Shown here piece by piece: positions 1 to 8,200 of a stretch of DNA of 47,878 nt; the first letter of the stretch is position 1, and every line of letters begins with the position of its first letter. The stretch lies in contig JBAWYD010000003.1 of the NCBI GenBank assembly GCA_037143735.1, forward strand, positions 1-47,878, written 5' to 3'. The DNA comes from JAPLJQ01 sp037143735. Its GTDB lineage: Bacteria > Desulfobacterota > Syntrophia > Syntrophales > UBA2185. A program made the position numbers and the translations under genes. The notes beneath the pieces are model-generated. The model was given only the letters and a program-made list of their open reading frames with translations, was not told where the DNA came from and searched no databases.

Positions 1-800
1 AGTACACTCGCTGATTGCAGCCGCTTGTATTCTATTTCGCTCAGAGGGGCTGGCAGTTTCAGAGCGATTTTCTCGTAATGGCGCGACCCGGGTCGAGACT
101 TGGATTCATAGGTGCAGAGGCGGTCCCGGACGTCATCAAAAGCGCCGAAATCCATTTCGGCAGGCGGTAGCATTTCAACGGCGCCGTTCCCCCACAGGGT
201 TACATGAAATTCTCTCCCGTCGATGAAATCTTCGACCAGAGCAGGCTGACGGAACGTATCAAGAATACAGGCAACGCGATTACGCAAATCCTGCGGCGAC
301 ATGACGACGGCCTCCGTCGTAACACCAAAGCTGCAATGCTCTTTTGCGGGTTTTACGATGGCGGGGAAGCAATCCCAATCATCCGTCTCCGCAGAATCAT
401 AGACCCGCCAGCGGGGCGTCGGTATCCCCCACAGATTCATCAACTGTTTGACTTTCACCTTATCCCAGCAGAATGTCAACACATCGGGCGTCGAACCCGT
501 ATAGGTGAACTTCAAGGCTTCCAGCGTCCGGGGGGGCAGCGCCTCGCTGTGTGGGATGCCGGGAACCTCTTCGCACCAGTTGAACACGATATGCCGGTCA
601 GGATCATACCCTTTAAGGTACGAGGCGAGATCGTCGCTGCGGACCGTTATAGCCACGAGGGGCTGCCCCGTATTCCGGACGGCGGATTCAAAGGCGGCGA
701 CTTCCCGAATGGCCTGCTCGGCTTCATCGGGCTCCCATGCCGGATCGATATTGTGAAGCAACAAGAGCGTGAAACCGGAAATGCTTCTTTCGATAGACAT
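1..800 (-). CDS. ATP-grasp ligase related to D-alanine-D-alanine ligase (partial, C-terminus outside window)
   Basis: Reading on the minus strand from ATG at 800, an open frame continues to base 1, so about 266 residues are visible and the C-terminus is missing. The protein begins MSIERSISGFTLLLLHNIDP. It contains the stretch GIPHSEALPPRTLEALKFTY followed by TGSTPDVLTFCWDKVKVKQL and GIPTPRWRVY, a pattern typical of the pre-ATP-grasp region of D-Ala-D-Ala ligase-like enzymes. Further on come AIVKPAKEHCSFGV (glycine-rich ATP-binding part) and VEDFIDGREFHVTLWGNG, as in ATP-grasp folds. Such enzymes form an amide or peptide bond through an acyl-phosphate; the substrate cannot be read here. It follows hypB by 24 bases with an AAAGGA-like ribosome site, so it is probably the third gene of a hypA-hypB operon. 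Ligase class is fairly sure; a role in cell-wall synthesis is not, because the location suggests something else. Confidence 0.8.
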   Translation of the reverse strand, partial: MSIERSISGFTLLLLHNIDPAWEPDEAEQAIREVAAFESAVRNTGQPLVAITVRSDDLASYLKGYDPDRHIVFNWCEEVPGIPHSEALPPRTLEALKFTYTGSTPDVLTFCWDKVKVKQLMNLWGIPTPRWRVYDSAETDDWDCFPAIVKPAKEHCSFGVTTEAVVMSPQDLRNRVACILDTFRQPALVEDFIDGREFHVTLWGNGAVEMLPPAEMDFGAFDDVRDRLCTYESKSRPGSRHYEKIALKLPAPLSEIEYKRLQSASV

Positions 801-824
801 ACTGAACAATATCCTTTCAGGACA

Positions 825-1505
825 TTATTGAACGGTGAGCATCGGGAAAACCAATTCGTCTGTAAGCCACCGGACCCACGCATGAATTCCCTCACCAGTT
901 TTACAGGATACCTCAAATATTTTTATTTTCGGATTCAGATTGAAGACCCTTTCCTTCAGGACATTCATATCAAAATCGGCCACACTCAGGTAATCGATTT
1001 TATTAACCAGCAGCACATCACAGATACTGAACATCAGAGGGTATTTCAGGGGTTTGTCATCGCCTTCTGGAACGCTCAGGATCATGACATTTTTCATGGC
1101 CCCCGTGTCGAACTCCGCGGGACATACGAGGTTTCCGATATTTTCGATCATGATGAGATCCAGGTTCGACAGATCCATCTCTTTCAAGGCCATATCGATC
1201 ATGGAGGCGTCAAGATGACAGAAACCACCCGTTTTCAACTGCACGGCGGGGACGCCTTCCCTGCTGACAATTTCCGCATCAACCACAGAATCGATATCGC
1301 CCTCTATTACCCCGATTCTGAAAACATCCTTTAATTCGCGGATCGTCTGCACGATAAGGCTTGTCTTGCCGCCTCCCGGCGATGCCATCAGATTCAATAA
1401 GAAAACGTGATGCCTTTGGAGCATAGCCCTGATCTCGTCTGCGAGGTTTTTGTTGTCGGACAGGATGTCTTCCTTGATTTCGATCAGGCGTATATCCGCC
1501 ATCAT
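825..1505 (-). CDS. hypB: Hydrogenase/urease nickel incorporation GTPase HypB
   Basis: A 226-residue SIMIBI-class GTPase that helps insert nickel into [NiFe] hydrogenase. The P-loop is LMASPGGGKTSL near residue 35. Later motifs are VIEGDIDSVVDAE, the metal-binding GGFCHLDASM (Cys-His pair) and IENIGNLVCPAEFD, followed by the guanine-specificity motif LLVNKIDYL. The N-terminal Cys-rich and His-rich nickel-storage segment of some HypB proteins is absent. The start is placed at 1505, where the ATGA overlaps the hypA stop and an AGAGGTGGT ribosome site lies just upstream; ATG at 1502 (MADIRLIEIK) is equally possible. A longer upstream frame would run through hypA and is rejected. HypA is the direct partner and is encoded immediately upstream. 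No hydrogenase structural genes are in the window. Confidence 0.95.
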   Translation of the reverse strand: MMADIRLIEIKEDILSDNKNLADEIRAMLQRHHVFLLNLMASPGGGKTSLIVQTIRELKDVFRIGVIEGDIDSVVDAEIVSREGVPAVQLKTGGFCHLDASMIDMALKEMDLSNLDLIMIENIGNLVCPAEFDTGAMKNVMILSVPEGDDKPLKYPLMFSICDVLLVNKIDYLSVADFDMNVLKERVFNLNPKIKIFEVSCKTGEGIHAWVRWLTDELVFPMLTVQ

Positions 1506-1852
1506 ACCACCTCTATATGCTTTATATAAAACTCGCGGCCGGAAACGAGGACCGCCTTTGCGCCGTCGCATTGACTGCAAACGATTTTCCCCGAATCCTT
1601 CAAAGACACCTGAAACGTCGTTTTGCAGTCGGTGCATTGAAAGACGACGGGGGATCTTTCCATATTCAGCACCGCCCCCTCCGCAATCGTACCCTTGCTG
1701 AGATAGTCAAAATAATGCTGGATATATTCATCGACCAGGTCCGTAAGTTCACCGATTTTAAGATGGATGGTCACGACTTTCTCGACATGATTTTTTTCCG
1801 CATGTTTTATGACGATGTTAAGAATGCTTTCGGTAACAGCCAGTTCGTGCAT
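1502..1852 (-). CDS. hypA: Hydrogenase nickel incorporation protein HypA
   Basis: A 116-residue metallochaperone that begins MHELAVTESIL, with the conserved Met-His-Glu nickel-binding N-terminus (His2). The structural zinc site is formed by two CxxC pairs, CTDC and CSQC, in the C-terminal half. Length matches the family (about 113-120). The open frame extends 47 codons upstream, but that extension is hydrophobic, unlike HypA, and would bury the required N-terminal His; the start at 1852 is therefore chosen. The stop TGA overlaps the hypB start in ATGA, implying translational coupling. HypA passes nickel together with HypB to the hydrogenase large subunit. Confidence 0.95.
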   Translation of the reverse strand: MHELAVTESILNIVIKHAEKNHVEKVVTIHLKIGELTDLVDEYIQHYFDYLSKGTIAEGAVLNMERSPVVFQCTDCKTTFQVSLKDSGKIVCSQCDGAKAVLVSGREFYIKHIEVV

Positions 1853-1944
1853 GATTTGATTATAGAGACAACCCTTCAAAATGGCAATCAAAAAGACCGC
1901 CGGGAAAAAGTGAAAACATCGCATGTCGTTATTCTTCTTTGGTA

Positions 1945-1971
1945 TTGACACAATCGTCCCTTTCCTATAGT
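1945..1971 (+). promoter_or_regulatory. Candidate sigma-70 promoter of the DedA gene
   Basis: TTGACA at 1945-1950 and TATAGT at 1966-1971, with a 15-base spacer. The ATG at 1980 is only nine bases past the -10 box, so the transcript would be leaderless or nearly so; no Shine-Dalgarno sequence is seen before this ATG. The short spacer lowers confidence. Confidence 0.4.
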
Positions 1972-1979
1972 ATTGAAAA

Positions 1980-2627
1980 ATGGAATTCATCATCAGCTTT
2001 ATTGATTTTTTTATCCACCTTGACAGACATCTTGCCGAGATGATTCAAAACTTCGGCGGGTGGACATATTTTATTATCTTTGTGATCATCTTCTGCGAAA
2101 CCGGCCTGGTGGTTACGCCGATCCTTCCGGGAGACTCCCTTCTGTTCGGACTGGGCACCTTTGCCGCCCTTGGCGCCCTTGAAATCGAATGGCTGTTGAT
2201 TTTGCTTTCAATTGCCGCTGTTGCCGGGAACATTGTGAACTATGCCATCGGATATCATGTTGGCCCAAAAATTTTTCAAAAGGAAAATGTCCGTTTTTTG
2301 AATAAAGCATACCTGGACCGGACCCATCAATTTTACGAAAAACACGGAGGCAAAACAATCGTCATCGCAAGATTCCTCCCGATCATCCGTACCTTTGCCC
2401 CCTTTGTAGCCGGTATCGGGAAAATGACCTACTCACGCTTTTTCCTGTACAATGTTTTAGGCAGTATATCCTGGGTTGCCATTTTTGTTCTCGGGGGGTA
2501 TTATTTCGGAAACCTGCCTGTCGTGAAAAACAACTTCACCCTCGTCGTTTTTGCAATTATCATTATTTCCATGTTGCCGGTTGTGATTGAATATTTCAGA
2601 CACCATTTTCGATCTTCACAGGTGTAA
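1980..2627 (+). CDS. DedA (SNARE-associated/VTT) family membrane protein
   Basis: A 215-residue integral inner-membrane protein. It shows the family pattern FCETGLVVTPILPGDSLLF near residues 40-57, then a long hydrophobic segment, KHGGKTIVIARFLPIIRTFA around residues 120-140, and FFLYNVLGSISWVAIFVLGG. These match the re-entrant hairpins and the conserved R-F-x-P motif of DedA proteins, which act as lipid scramblases/flippases or proton-coupled transporters (undecaprenyl-phosphate recycling in some members). About five or six hydrophobic segments are visible. It is divergent from hypA and is followed six bases later by the next gene, so the two probably form an operon. The start has no obvious ribosome site; an internal ATG at 2040 would give a shorter protein. 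Confidence 0.9.
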   Translation: MEFIISFIDFFIHLDRHLAEMIQNFGGWTYFIIFVIIFCETGLVVTPILPGDSLLFGLGTFAALGALEIEWLLILLSIAAVAGNIVNYAIGYHVGPKIFQKENVRFLNKAYLDRTHQFYEKHGGKTIVIARFLPIIRTFAPFVAGIGKMTYSRFFLYNVLGSISWVAIFVLGGYYFGNLPVVKNNFTLVVFAIIIISMLPVVIEYFRHHFRSSQV

Positions 2628-2633
2628 CGATCA

Positions 2634-3491
2634 ATGATGGACAGAGGAATCGTAAAAAAACTGATCTTTTTCCTGATTGCAGGATTGTTCCTCGGTTTTG
2701 CCTCAACCGTCCGGGCGGAAAGCGCAAATGTCGTAAAAATAGGCAGCGACATAACGATCGAGGAAGGCTCAAAGGTCCGTAACGTCCTGACCGTCGGGGG
2801 ACAGATTACCGTAGACGGCTTTGTTGAAAACCATGTGGTCGCCGTCGGCGGCTCCGTCGTTCTGACACAATCGGCTGTTATCGGCGGAAATGTGATATCC
2901 CTCGGAGGGGTTATTGTCCAGGGGAGGGGTGCAGAAGTTCATGGCAATCTGACAGAGATCAATTCGGAAGATATCTCCGCAGCCATAACAAAAGCCTTAA
3001 GCGATGAATGGGAGGGATGGTCGTGGATTTTTGCCATTGTCTCCGTATCCATTTTTATCGGCGTGCTCCTGCTGACCCTGCTCATCGTTTACTTCATTCC
3101 CAAACCCATCCGTGTTATCTCAACAGCCATCCGGGAGATGCCGTTGAAAGTGACGCTGTGGGGAATTGTGGGATTGATACTGGTCGTCCCCCTGGCTGTG
3201 TTACTGGCTGTTTCAGTCATAGGCATTGTGCTCATCCCCCTGGAAATGACGGTTGTTCTTTTCGCCGTTCTGTTTGGATTCGTTGCCGTATCGCAGCTCG
3301 TCGGAGAAAAACTGTTTACCGTGTTAAAGAGACACGATCACAGCATGGTGAGGGAAACGATCTGGGGGCTGGTTATCCTGTGGCTTATCGGATGGATCCC
3401 GTATGTAGGCTGGATGCTGAAGGTTTTCGCCATTGTCCTTGGTTTGGGGAGCGTCCTCGTAACCCGCTTCGGTACGAGCTACAATCGATAA
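2634..3491 (+). CDS. Membrane protein with exported bactofilin-like repeat domain
   Basis: A 285-residue protein. The first 28 residues form a signal peptide or N-terminal anchor (KKLIFFLIAGLFLGFASTVRA). Residues about 30-115 are short beta-strand repeats with a Val-x-Gly-x-Val rhythm (VKIGSDITIEEGSKVRNVL, then VGGQITVDGFVENHVVAVGG), as in polymer-forming/bactofilin-type right-handed beta helices. The second half has roughly four membrane segments (residues about 130-280) with Pro and Gly near the helix ends. I recognise the architecture (exported beta-solenoid plus membrane domain) but no biochemical function. It lies six bases after the DedA gene and probably shares its transcript. ATG at 2634 or 2637 are both possible starts. 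Confidence 0.75.
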   Translation: MMDRGIVKKLIFFLIAGLFLGFASTVRAESANVVKIGSDITIEEGSKVRNVLTVGGQITVDGFVENHVVAVGGSVVLTQSAVIGGNVISLGGVIVQGRGAEVHGNLTEINSEDISAAITKALSDEWEGWSWIFAIVSVSIFIGVLLLTLLIVYFIPKPIRVISTAIREMPLKVTLWGIVGLILVVPLAVLLAVSVIGIVLIPLEMTVVLFAVLFGFVAVSQLVGEKLFTVLKRHDHSMVRETIWGLVILWLIGWIPYVGWMLKVFAIVLGLGSVLVTRFGTSYNR

Positions 3492-3513
3492 GACTTTTTT
3501 AGGAATTTCTGCC

Positions 3514-3542
3514 TTGACATTAAAACGTCATTTCTTTAAACT
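3514..3542 (+). promoter_or_regulatory. Candidate sigma-70 promoter of the liv operon
   Basis: TTGACA at 3514-3519 matches the -35 consensus. A 17-base spacer leads to TAAACT at 3537-3542 (4 of 6 to the -10 consensus). It lies 52 bases before the ATG of the substrate-binding protein, with the strong AGGAGGT ribosome site at 3581-3587 between them. Confidence 0.55.
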
Positions 3543-3594
3543 TATCAAGGACAATGCTTTTAGAGTTTCTCTAAACAAAAAGGAGGTTAGAGTG

Positions 3595-4791
3595 ATGAAA
3601 AGGTATGCACGGATATTTTTTTGTGTCTTATTTACCATGGGTCTTTTACTCACCGGAGCGTCCCCGGCGGCTGCCGTGAAGGTGGGAATTGTTCTTCCGC
3701 TGACCGGCGCCGAGGCAAAATTCGGCGAAATCGAGAAGAGATCCTTTGAGATGGCAATTACGGAAATCAATAAAAGAGGTGGAGTTAAAGGGGAAAAAAT
3801 TGAACTGATTATCGAAGATGATACGGGACGACCTGATGTTGGGCGGTCCGTGGTGGAAAAGTTGATCACCAAGGATAAGGTCGTCATGATCGGCGGCGGA
3901 TATTCCAGCTCGGTAACCTATGCAGTGGCGGGAGTTGCTCAGCAAAACCGCATTCCATTCCTTGTCAATACGGGTTCGGCGGATAACATTACGACTTCAG
4001 GCTGGGACTATATTTTCCGTTTGAATCCCCCTGTCAGTGAATATGCTGGTGCGATTGAGTCCCTTCTGACCGATATTGTAAAACCGCAAACCGTGGTCAT
4101 TCTCCACGAGAACTCACTGTTCGGGACATCGGGGGCAAAAGCCTTCGAGGCTACCTGCCAGAAATTGGGATACAAGGTTCTGTTAAAGCAGGGCTATGAG
4201 GCGGGCGGCATCGATTTCAAACCGGTTCTGGTCCGTGTGAAGCAGCTCAATCCGGACGTCGTTTATATGGTATCCTACATCATGGACGCCTCTCTGCTCA
4301 TGAAGCAGGCGAAAGAGCTTAAAATAACGCCGAGGATTTTTATCGGTGGGGCGGCAGGTTTCACCATGCCGGAGTTCCGGAAAAATGCGCAAGTCGCTTC
4401 CGAAAAAGTCATCTCCGCCACTTTATGGTATCAGAATCTTAAATATCCGGGTGCCATGGACTACTTTAAAAAATACGTAAAAACATATAAGAGCGAAACA
4501 GAATATCACGGTGCTGAGGCCTATGCGGCCGGGCAAATTATAGCCGACGCCCTGATCAGGGCAAAATCATTTAAACCTGCCGATATTAAACAGGCATTGT
4601 CGGAAACCTATGCGATGACCGTCTTCGGTCCGGTTAAATTCATATCGTACGGGAAGTTCAAAAACCAGAATAAACTGCCTACCTATGTCGTCCAGTGGAT
4701 CAACGGAAAGCTCGAACTGGTCTGGCCTGCAAACATTGCCACCAAAAAATTTGTATATCCCGTTGATTGGCTGAAGACCTGGAAATATTAG
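3595..4791 (+). CDS. ABC transporter substrate-binding protein, branched-chain amino acid/amide (LivJ-like) family
   Basis: A 398-residue periplasmic binding protein of peptide-binding fold type I. The start at 3595 is set by AGGAGGT at 3581-3587 and by the signal peptide MKRYARIFFCVLFTMGLLLT ending in ASPAAA. The mature part opens with VKVGIVLPLTGAEAKFGE, the usual opening of the family, followed by EDDTGRPDVGRSVVEKLI, PFLVNTGSADNITTSG and LHENSLFGTSGAKAFE. Length is normal. It captures a small ligand for the HAAT permease encoded downstream; members of the family bind branched-chain amino acids, amides, urea or aromatic and short organic acids, and the ligand cannot be read from sequence. 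An open frame of 27 further codons upstream precedes the ribosome site and includes the -35 box, so it is rejected. Confidence 0.93.
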   Translation: MKRYARIFFCVLFTMGLLLTGASPAAAVKVGIVLPLTGAEAKFGEIEKRSFEMAITEINKRGGVKGEKIELIIEDDTGRPDVGRSVVEKLITKDKVVMIGGGYSSSVTYAVAGVAQQNRIPFLVNTGSADNITTSGWDYIFRLNPPVSEYAGAIESLLTDIVKPQTVVILHENSLFGTSGAKAFEATCQKLGYKVLLKQGYEAGGIDFKPVLVRVKQLNPDVVYMVSYIMDASLLMKQAKELKITPRIFIGGAAGFTMPEFRKNAQVASEKVISATLWYQNLKYPGAMDYFKKYVKTYKSETEYHGAEAYAAGQIIADALIRAKSFKPADIKQALSETYAMTVFGPVKFISYGKFKNQNKLPTYVVQWINGKLELVWPANIATKKFVYPVDWLKTWKY

Positions 4792-4805
4792 CCTTAAAGT
4801 CTCAT

Positions 4806-4848
4806 AAGTGAACCGCCGCCGTCAGTCTCTGCCGACGGCGGTTCACTT
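4806..4848 (+). terminator. Stem-loop between the binding-protein gene and livH (attenuator or mRNA stabiliser)
   Basis: AAGTGAACCGCCG at 4806-4818 is exactly complementary to CGGCGGTTCACTT ending at 4848, giving a 13-base-pair GC-rich stem with an inner loop of about 17 bases. No U-run follows, so it is probably a partial terminator or 3' stabiliser that raises binding-protein mRNA over permease mRNA, as in other binding-protein operons. Confidence 0.7.
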
Positions 4849-4910
4849 ACGCAGGACAAAAGTATCATTTTTTGAAACTACTACAAGGATTGTCTTGAAA
4901 GGAACGTCAG

Positions 4911-5786
4911 ATGGACGTCTTGGTCCAGACCATTGTCGCAGGAATTCTAATCGGTGGAATTTACAGTTTAATCGGAATCGGGATGACCCTCATCATGGGC
5001 GTCATGGGTATCATCAATCTGGCTCACGGACAGTTGATGATGGTGGCTATGTACATCACCTTTGTGCTGTCCAGCGTGTGGGGGATAGATCCATACGTAT
5101 CCCTTTTGGTCAGCATGCCGGCATTGTTTCTCCTCGGGGTCATCCTGCAGAAATTCTTTTTGAATCCGTTAATCAAAATTGAATCCATCCTTCCCGAAAA
5201 TCAGGTTCTGATGACCGTGGGCATTGGCATGGTTCTGACGGAAATAGCCCGTTTCATCTTTACATCCGATTACAAGACTGTGGAAACATCTTACAGCTCC
5301 AAGGCCTTATTCATCGGTGACATTTCCTTCAACCAGCCCATGTGCTTCGCTTTCCTTTTTGCCGTCGTCTTTACGGTGATCCTCTTCTGGTTCCTCCTGA
5401 AAACGGATACGGGCCGCTCAATCCGCGCCACAGCACAGGACAAGGACGCGGCAACCCTGATGGGCGTCAACAGCGGCAGGATCACCATCATCACGTTCGG
5501 TCTTGGTTCGGCGCTGGTGGCGTCAGCGGGAAGTCTGCTGATACCGATCTTCTATCTGTTCCCCGACATCGGCGGGCCTTTTACCCTGAAAGCTTTTGTC
5601 ATCACGATCCTCGGAGGTCTGGGAAGCACGGTGGGCGCCATATTCGGCGGACTGGTTCTGGGTATCGCGGAATCGTTGGGCGCTACGTATATCGGCATGG
5701 GCTACAAGGAAATGGTCGGTTTTGTCATATTCGTGCTTGTCCTTGTGTTTTTACCAGGCGGCCTGAAGCGCCTGACTAAAGTGTAG
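4911..5786 (+). CDS. livH: Branched-chain amino acid ABC transporter permease LivH
   Basis: A 291-residue inner-membrane permease. Hydrophobic segments span nearly its whole length (about eight helices). It has the typical LivH opening VAGILIGGIYSLIGIGMTLI and GIINLAHGQLMM, and the cytoplasmic EAA-like coupling loop near DKDAATLMGVNSGRI. The end LPGGLKRLTKV is also typical. It forms the channel with LivM and is energised by LivG/LivF. It lies 119 bases after the binding-protein gene, separated by the stem-loop at 4806-4848, and eight bases before livM. The family is sure; the transported ligand is unknown. Confidence 0.95.
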   Translation: MDVLVQTIVAGILIGGIYSLIGIGMTLIMGVMGIINLAHGQLMMVAMYITFVLSSVWGIDPYVSLLVSMPALFLLGVILQKFFLNPLIKIESILPENQVLMTVGIGMVLTEIARFIFTSDYKTVETSYSSKALFIGDISFNQPMCFAFLFAVVFTVILFWFLLKTDTGRSIRATAQDKDAATLMGVNSGRITIITFGLGSALVASAGSLLIPIFYLFPDIGGPFTLKAFVITILGGLGSTVGAIFGGLVLGIAESLGATYIGMGYKEMVGFVIFVLVLVFLPGGLKRLTKV

Positions 5787-5794
5787 AGGAAATT

Positions 5795-6757
5795 ATGGGG
5801 CAAAAACATCTGACATTAATTTTTATTGGAATCCTGGCTGTCGCATTTCCATTTCTCGTCCCTTCCGACTACTACCTGCACCTGGTCATTATTGCGCTTA
5901 TGTGGGTTGTTATCGGATCCGCATGGAATCTTCTGGCAGGATACACAGGCCAAGTATCCTTCGGTCATGCCATGTTCTTCGGAGTAGGGGCTTACACCGC
6001 CGGAATCATCGTGACAAAGCTGGAAATGTCCGCTTGGTGGGGCATGATGTTCGGGGGTGTCACCGCCATGCTCATCGGCCTTTTCGTAGGGTGGGTCTGC
6101 TTCAGATTGAGAGGTCCCTATTTCGCCCTCGCTACCCTTGCCGGAAGCGAAATCTTCAGGCTCGTTGCCACCAACTGGGAAAGTCTGACGGAAGGGATGG
6201 TGGGTATTCTGATCATCCAGACGTTTACAAGCAAACTTCCCTATTATTACATTGCCCTGACCCTGGCTTTCCTCTGTATTTTTGTCATACACGTGGTGAT
6301 GAAATCGAAATGGGGCTATTATTTTGTTTCCATCCGGGAGGATCAGGATGCCGCGGAATCTATGGGAATCAATACAACCCTTTATAAAAACGTGTCTCTC
6401 CTGATAAGCGCCTTTTTTACGGGCATGGCAGGGGCTTTCTACATGAACTACATGGCATTCATCGATCCTCACGTCGTATTTTCTCTGCACTACATATCCA
6501 TTATGGCGATTCTGGTCGGTATCGTAGGCGGTGTGGCAACCATCATGGGACCCGCTGTCGGAGCATTCATCATGATCGGCCTTCAGGAAACGTTCAGGAG
6601 CGCCTTCTTCGGCCTCGCGCCGGCGTGGACGAGCGAAGCGCACATACTGGTATTCGGACTCCTGGTGATATTTGTAATCCTGTTTCTGCCCAACGGCATT
6701 GTGGGTGACTGGTCGAAAATCAAGCGAAAGCTGTTTAGAATCAAGGCGTCGAGCTGA
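5795..6757 (+). CDS. livM: Branched-chain amino acid ABC transporter permease LivM
   Basis: A 320-residue inner-membrane permease, second half of the HAAT channel. Characteristic pieces are IGSAWNLLAGYTGQVSFGHA, MFFGVGAYTAGIIVTKL, RLRGPYFALATLAGSEIFRL, and the coupling loop SIREDQDAAESMGINTTLYK. The tail LPNGIVGDWSKIKRKLF is normal for LivM. About nine or ten hydrophobic segments are seen. The ATG follows livH by eight bases with a GAGGAAATT ribosome site; livG begins 25 bases after the stop. Confidence 0.95.
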   Translation: MGQKHLTLIFIGILAVAFPFLVPSDYYLHLVIIALMWVVIGSAWNLLAGYTGQVSFGHAMFFGVGAYTAGIIVTKLEMSAWWGMMFGGVTAMLIGLFVGWVCFRLRGPYFALATLAGSEIFRLVATNWESLTEGMVGILIIQTFTSKLPYYYIALTLAFLCIFVIHVVMKSKWGYYFVSIREDQDAAESMGINTTLYKNVSLLISAFFTGMAGAFYMNYMAFIDPHVVFSLHYISIMAILVGIVGGVATIMGPAVGAFIMIGLQETFRSAFFGLAPAWTSEAHILVFGLLVIFVILFLPNGIVGDWSKIKRKLFRIKASS

Positions 6758-6782
6758 AAGATATACATAGGGAGAAAATCAT

Positions 6783-7511
6783 ATGGCACTCCTTGAAGTA
6801 AAAAATCTCACAAAAGCCTTCGGGGGACTCAAAGCAGTCAATGATGTTACGTTTCATGTCAATGAAGGGGAGATCCTGGGTCTTATCGGTCCAAACGGTT
6901 CGGGGAAAACGACCACTTTTAACTGCATCAACAATTACTACACCATCACATCCGGCGATGTCCTTTTCAAAGGGGCAAGTATTAAAGGATTAAAAACCCA
7001 TAAAGTATGCCACCTGGGCATCGGACGGACGTTTCAGGTTGTCAAGCCCCTGGCGAGAATGACGGTTCTTGACAATGTCACGGCGTCCGCCTTCTGCAGA
7101 GCCGGTACCATAAAAGCGGCCAAAGAAGAGGCTTACAGAATCCTGGAATTCAGCGGACTCGTGGAGCACAAAGACAAGCTGGCAAAAAGCCTCCCCATCG
7201 GGGGACGGAAAAGGCTCGAGATTGCCCGAGCCCTGGCAACCAAACCGGAGCTCCTCCTTCTTGATGAAACCGCTGCCGGATTAACGCCTTCAGAGCTGGA
7301 TGAAGCCATAGAACTGATTCAAAAGATCAGGGAAAACGGCACAACCATCCTCATTGTTGAGCATATCATGAAAGTGATTATGACCATATCGGACCGCATC
7401 CATGCAATCAATTTCGGCCAGACGATCGGGGAAGGCACGCCACACGAGGTAGCCAATAACCCGGCAGTGATCAAGGCCTATCTGGGGGAAGCATATGCTC
7501 AATGTAAATGA
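6783..7511 (+). CDS. livG: Branched-chain amino acid ABC transporter ATP-binding protein LivG
   Basis: A 242-residue ATPase. Walker A is GPNGSGKTT at about residues 36-44, and Walker B is LLLLDETAAGL with the catalytic Glu in DE. The H-loop is VEHIMKVI. The ABC signature region reads SLPIGGRKRLEIARALA, which departs from canonical LSGGQ but resembles a LivG subfamily with a degenerate first half. LivG pairs with LivF to drive the LivH/LivM permease. The last 17 bases overlap livF, which implies translational coupling and equal stoichiometry. Confidence 0.94.
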   Translation: MALLEVKNLTKAFGGLKAVNDVTFHVNEGEILGLIGPNGSGKTTTFNCINNYYTITSGDVLFKGASIKGLKTHKVCHLGIGRTFQVVKPLARMTVLDNVTASAFCRAGTIKAAKEEAYRILEFSGLVEHKDKLAKSLPIGGRKRLEIARALATKPELLLLDETAAGLTPSELDEAIELIQKIRENGTTILIVEHIMKVIMTISDRIHAINFGQTIGEGTPHEVANNPAVIKAYLGEAYAQCK

Positions 7512-8199
7512 AATAAACGTTTTCTATGGTGACCTTCAGGTTCTCTGGGATGTTTCTTTCGAGGTCAAGGAAAGGGAAATTGTTGTCCTGGTAGGCGCAA
7601 ACGGGGCGGGGAAATCCACCATCTTGAGAACCATATCCTCCCTGCTCACCCCCCAAAAAGGATCGATTGAATTCGACGGAAGGCGCATTGATCACCTGTC
7701 GGCACATAAAATCATTGAACACGGCATCGTTCACGTTCCCGAAGCAAGACGTCTGTTTCCCGAAATGACCGTAGAGGAAAATTTGATCATGGGCTCACTC
7801 TTTGGTGAGGCAAAGCGGAAACGTTTCGAAACAATGGAATACGTCTATTCTTTGTTTCCAAGGCTCAAGGAAAGAAAAAAACAAACGGGGGGGACCCTCT
7901 CCGGCGGGGAACAGCAGATGCTGGCCGTGGGAAGGGGACTGATGTCCTTACCCAGGTTGATGATGCTCGACGAACCCTCCCTCGGTCTGGCGCCGCTCCT
8001 TGTCCAGGATGTATTCAATATAGTAAAGCACATCAATGAAGCAGGGGTTACGATCCTTTTAGTGGAACAGAATGTAAGACAGACTCTGGGGATGTGCAAT
8101 CGCGCCTATGTCCTGGAAAACGGCCGTATCGTGCTCCAGGGGACAGGATGCGAGCTTCTGGAAAATGAGAAGGTGAAGGAGGCTTTCCTGGGAATCTGA
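7495..8199 (+). CDS. livF: Branched-chain amino acid ABC transporter ATP-binding protein LivF
   Basis: A 234-residue ATPase with Walker A GANGAGKST near residues 36-44, canonical signature TLSGGEQQMLAVGRGLM, Walker B LMMLDEPSLGLAP and H-loop LVEQNVRQTL, all in the LivF pattern. The start lies inside the end of livG (17-base overlap) and is preceded by GGGGGAA. It is the last gene of the operon; the next gene is convergent and its stop lies only one base away, so no separate terminator is visible between them. Confidence 0.95.
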   Translation: MLNVNEINVFYGDLQVLWDVSFEVKEREIVVLVGANGAGKSTILRTISSLLTPQKGSIEFDGRRIDHLSAHKIIEHGIVHVPEARRLFPEMTVEENLIMGSLFGEAKRKRFETMEYVYSLFPRLKERKKQTGGTLSGGEQQMLAVGRGLMSLPRLMMLDEPSLGLAPLLVQDVFNIVKHINEAGVTILLVEQNVRQTLGMCNRAYVLENGRIVLQGTGCELLENEKVKEAFLGI

Positions 8200-8200
8200 T

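Noticed and set aside
204..1334. Long plus-strand open frame of 376 codons
   Set aside because: It runs antisense to hypB and the ATP-grasp gene, both of which have clear family motifs; it has no recognisable motif of its own.
1500..1637. N-terminal extension of hypB by 44 codons
   Set aside because: It would overlap hypA extensively and does not resemble the HypB N-terminus.
5816..6643. Minus-strand frame of 275 codons across livM
   Set aside because: Antisense to a certain livM; composition (rich in His, Asp, Arg) is that of a shadow frame.
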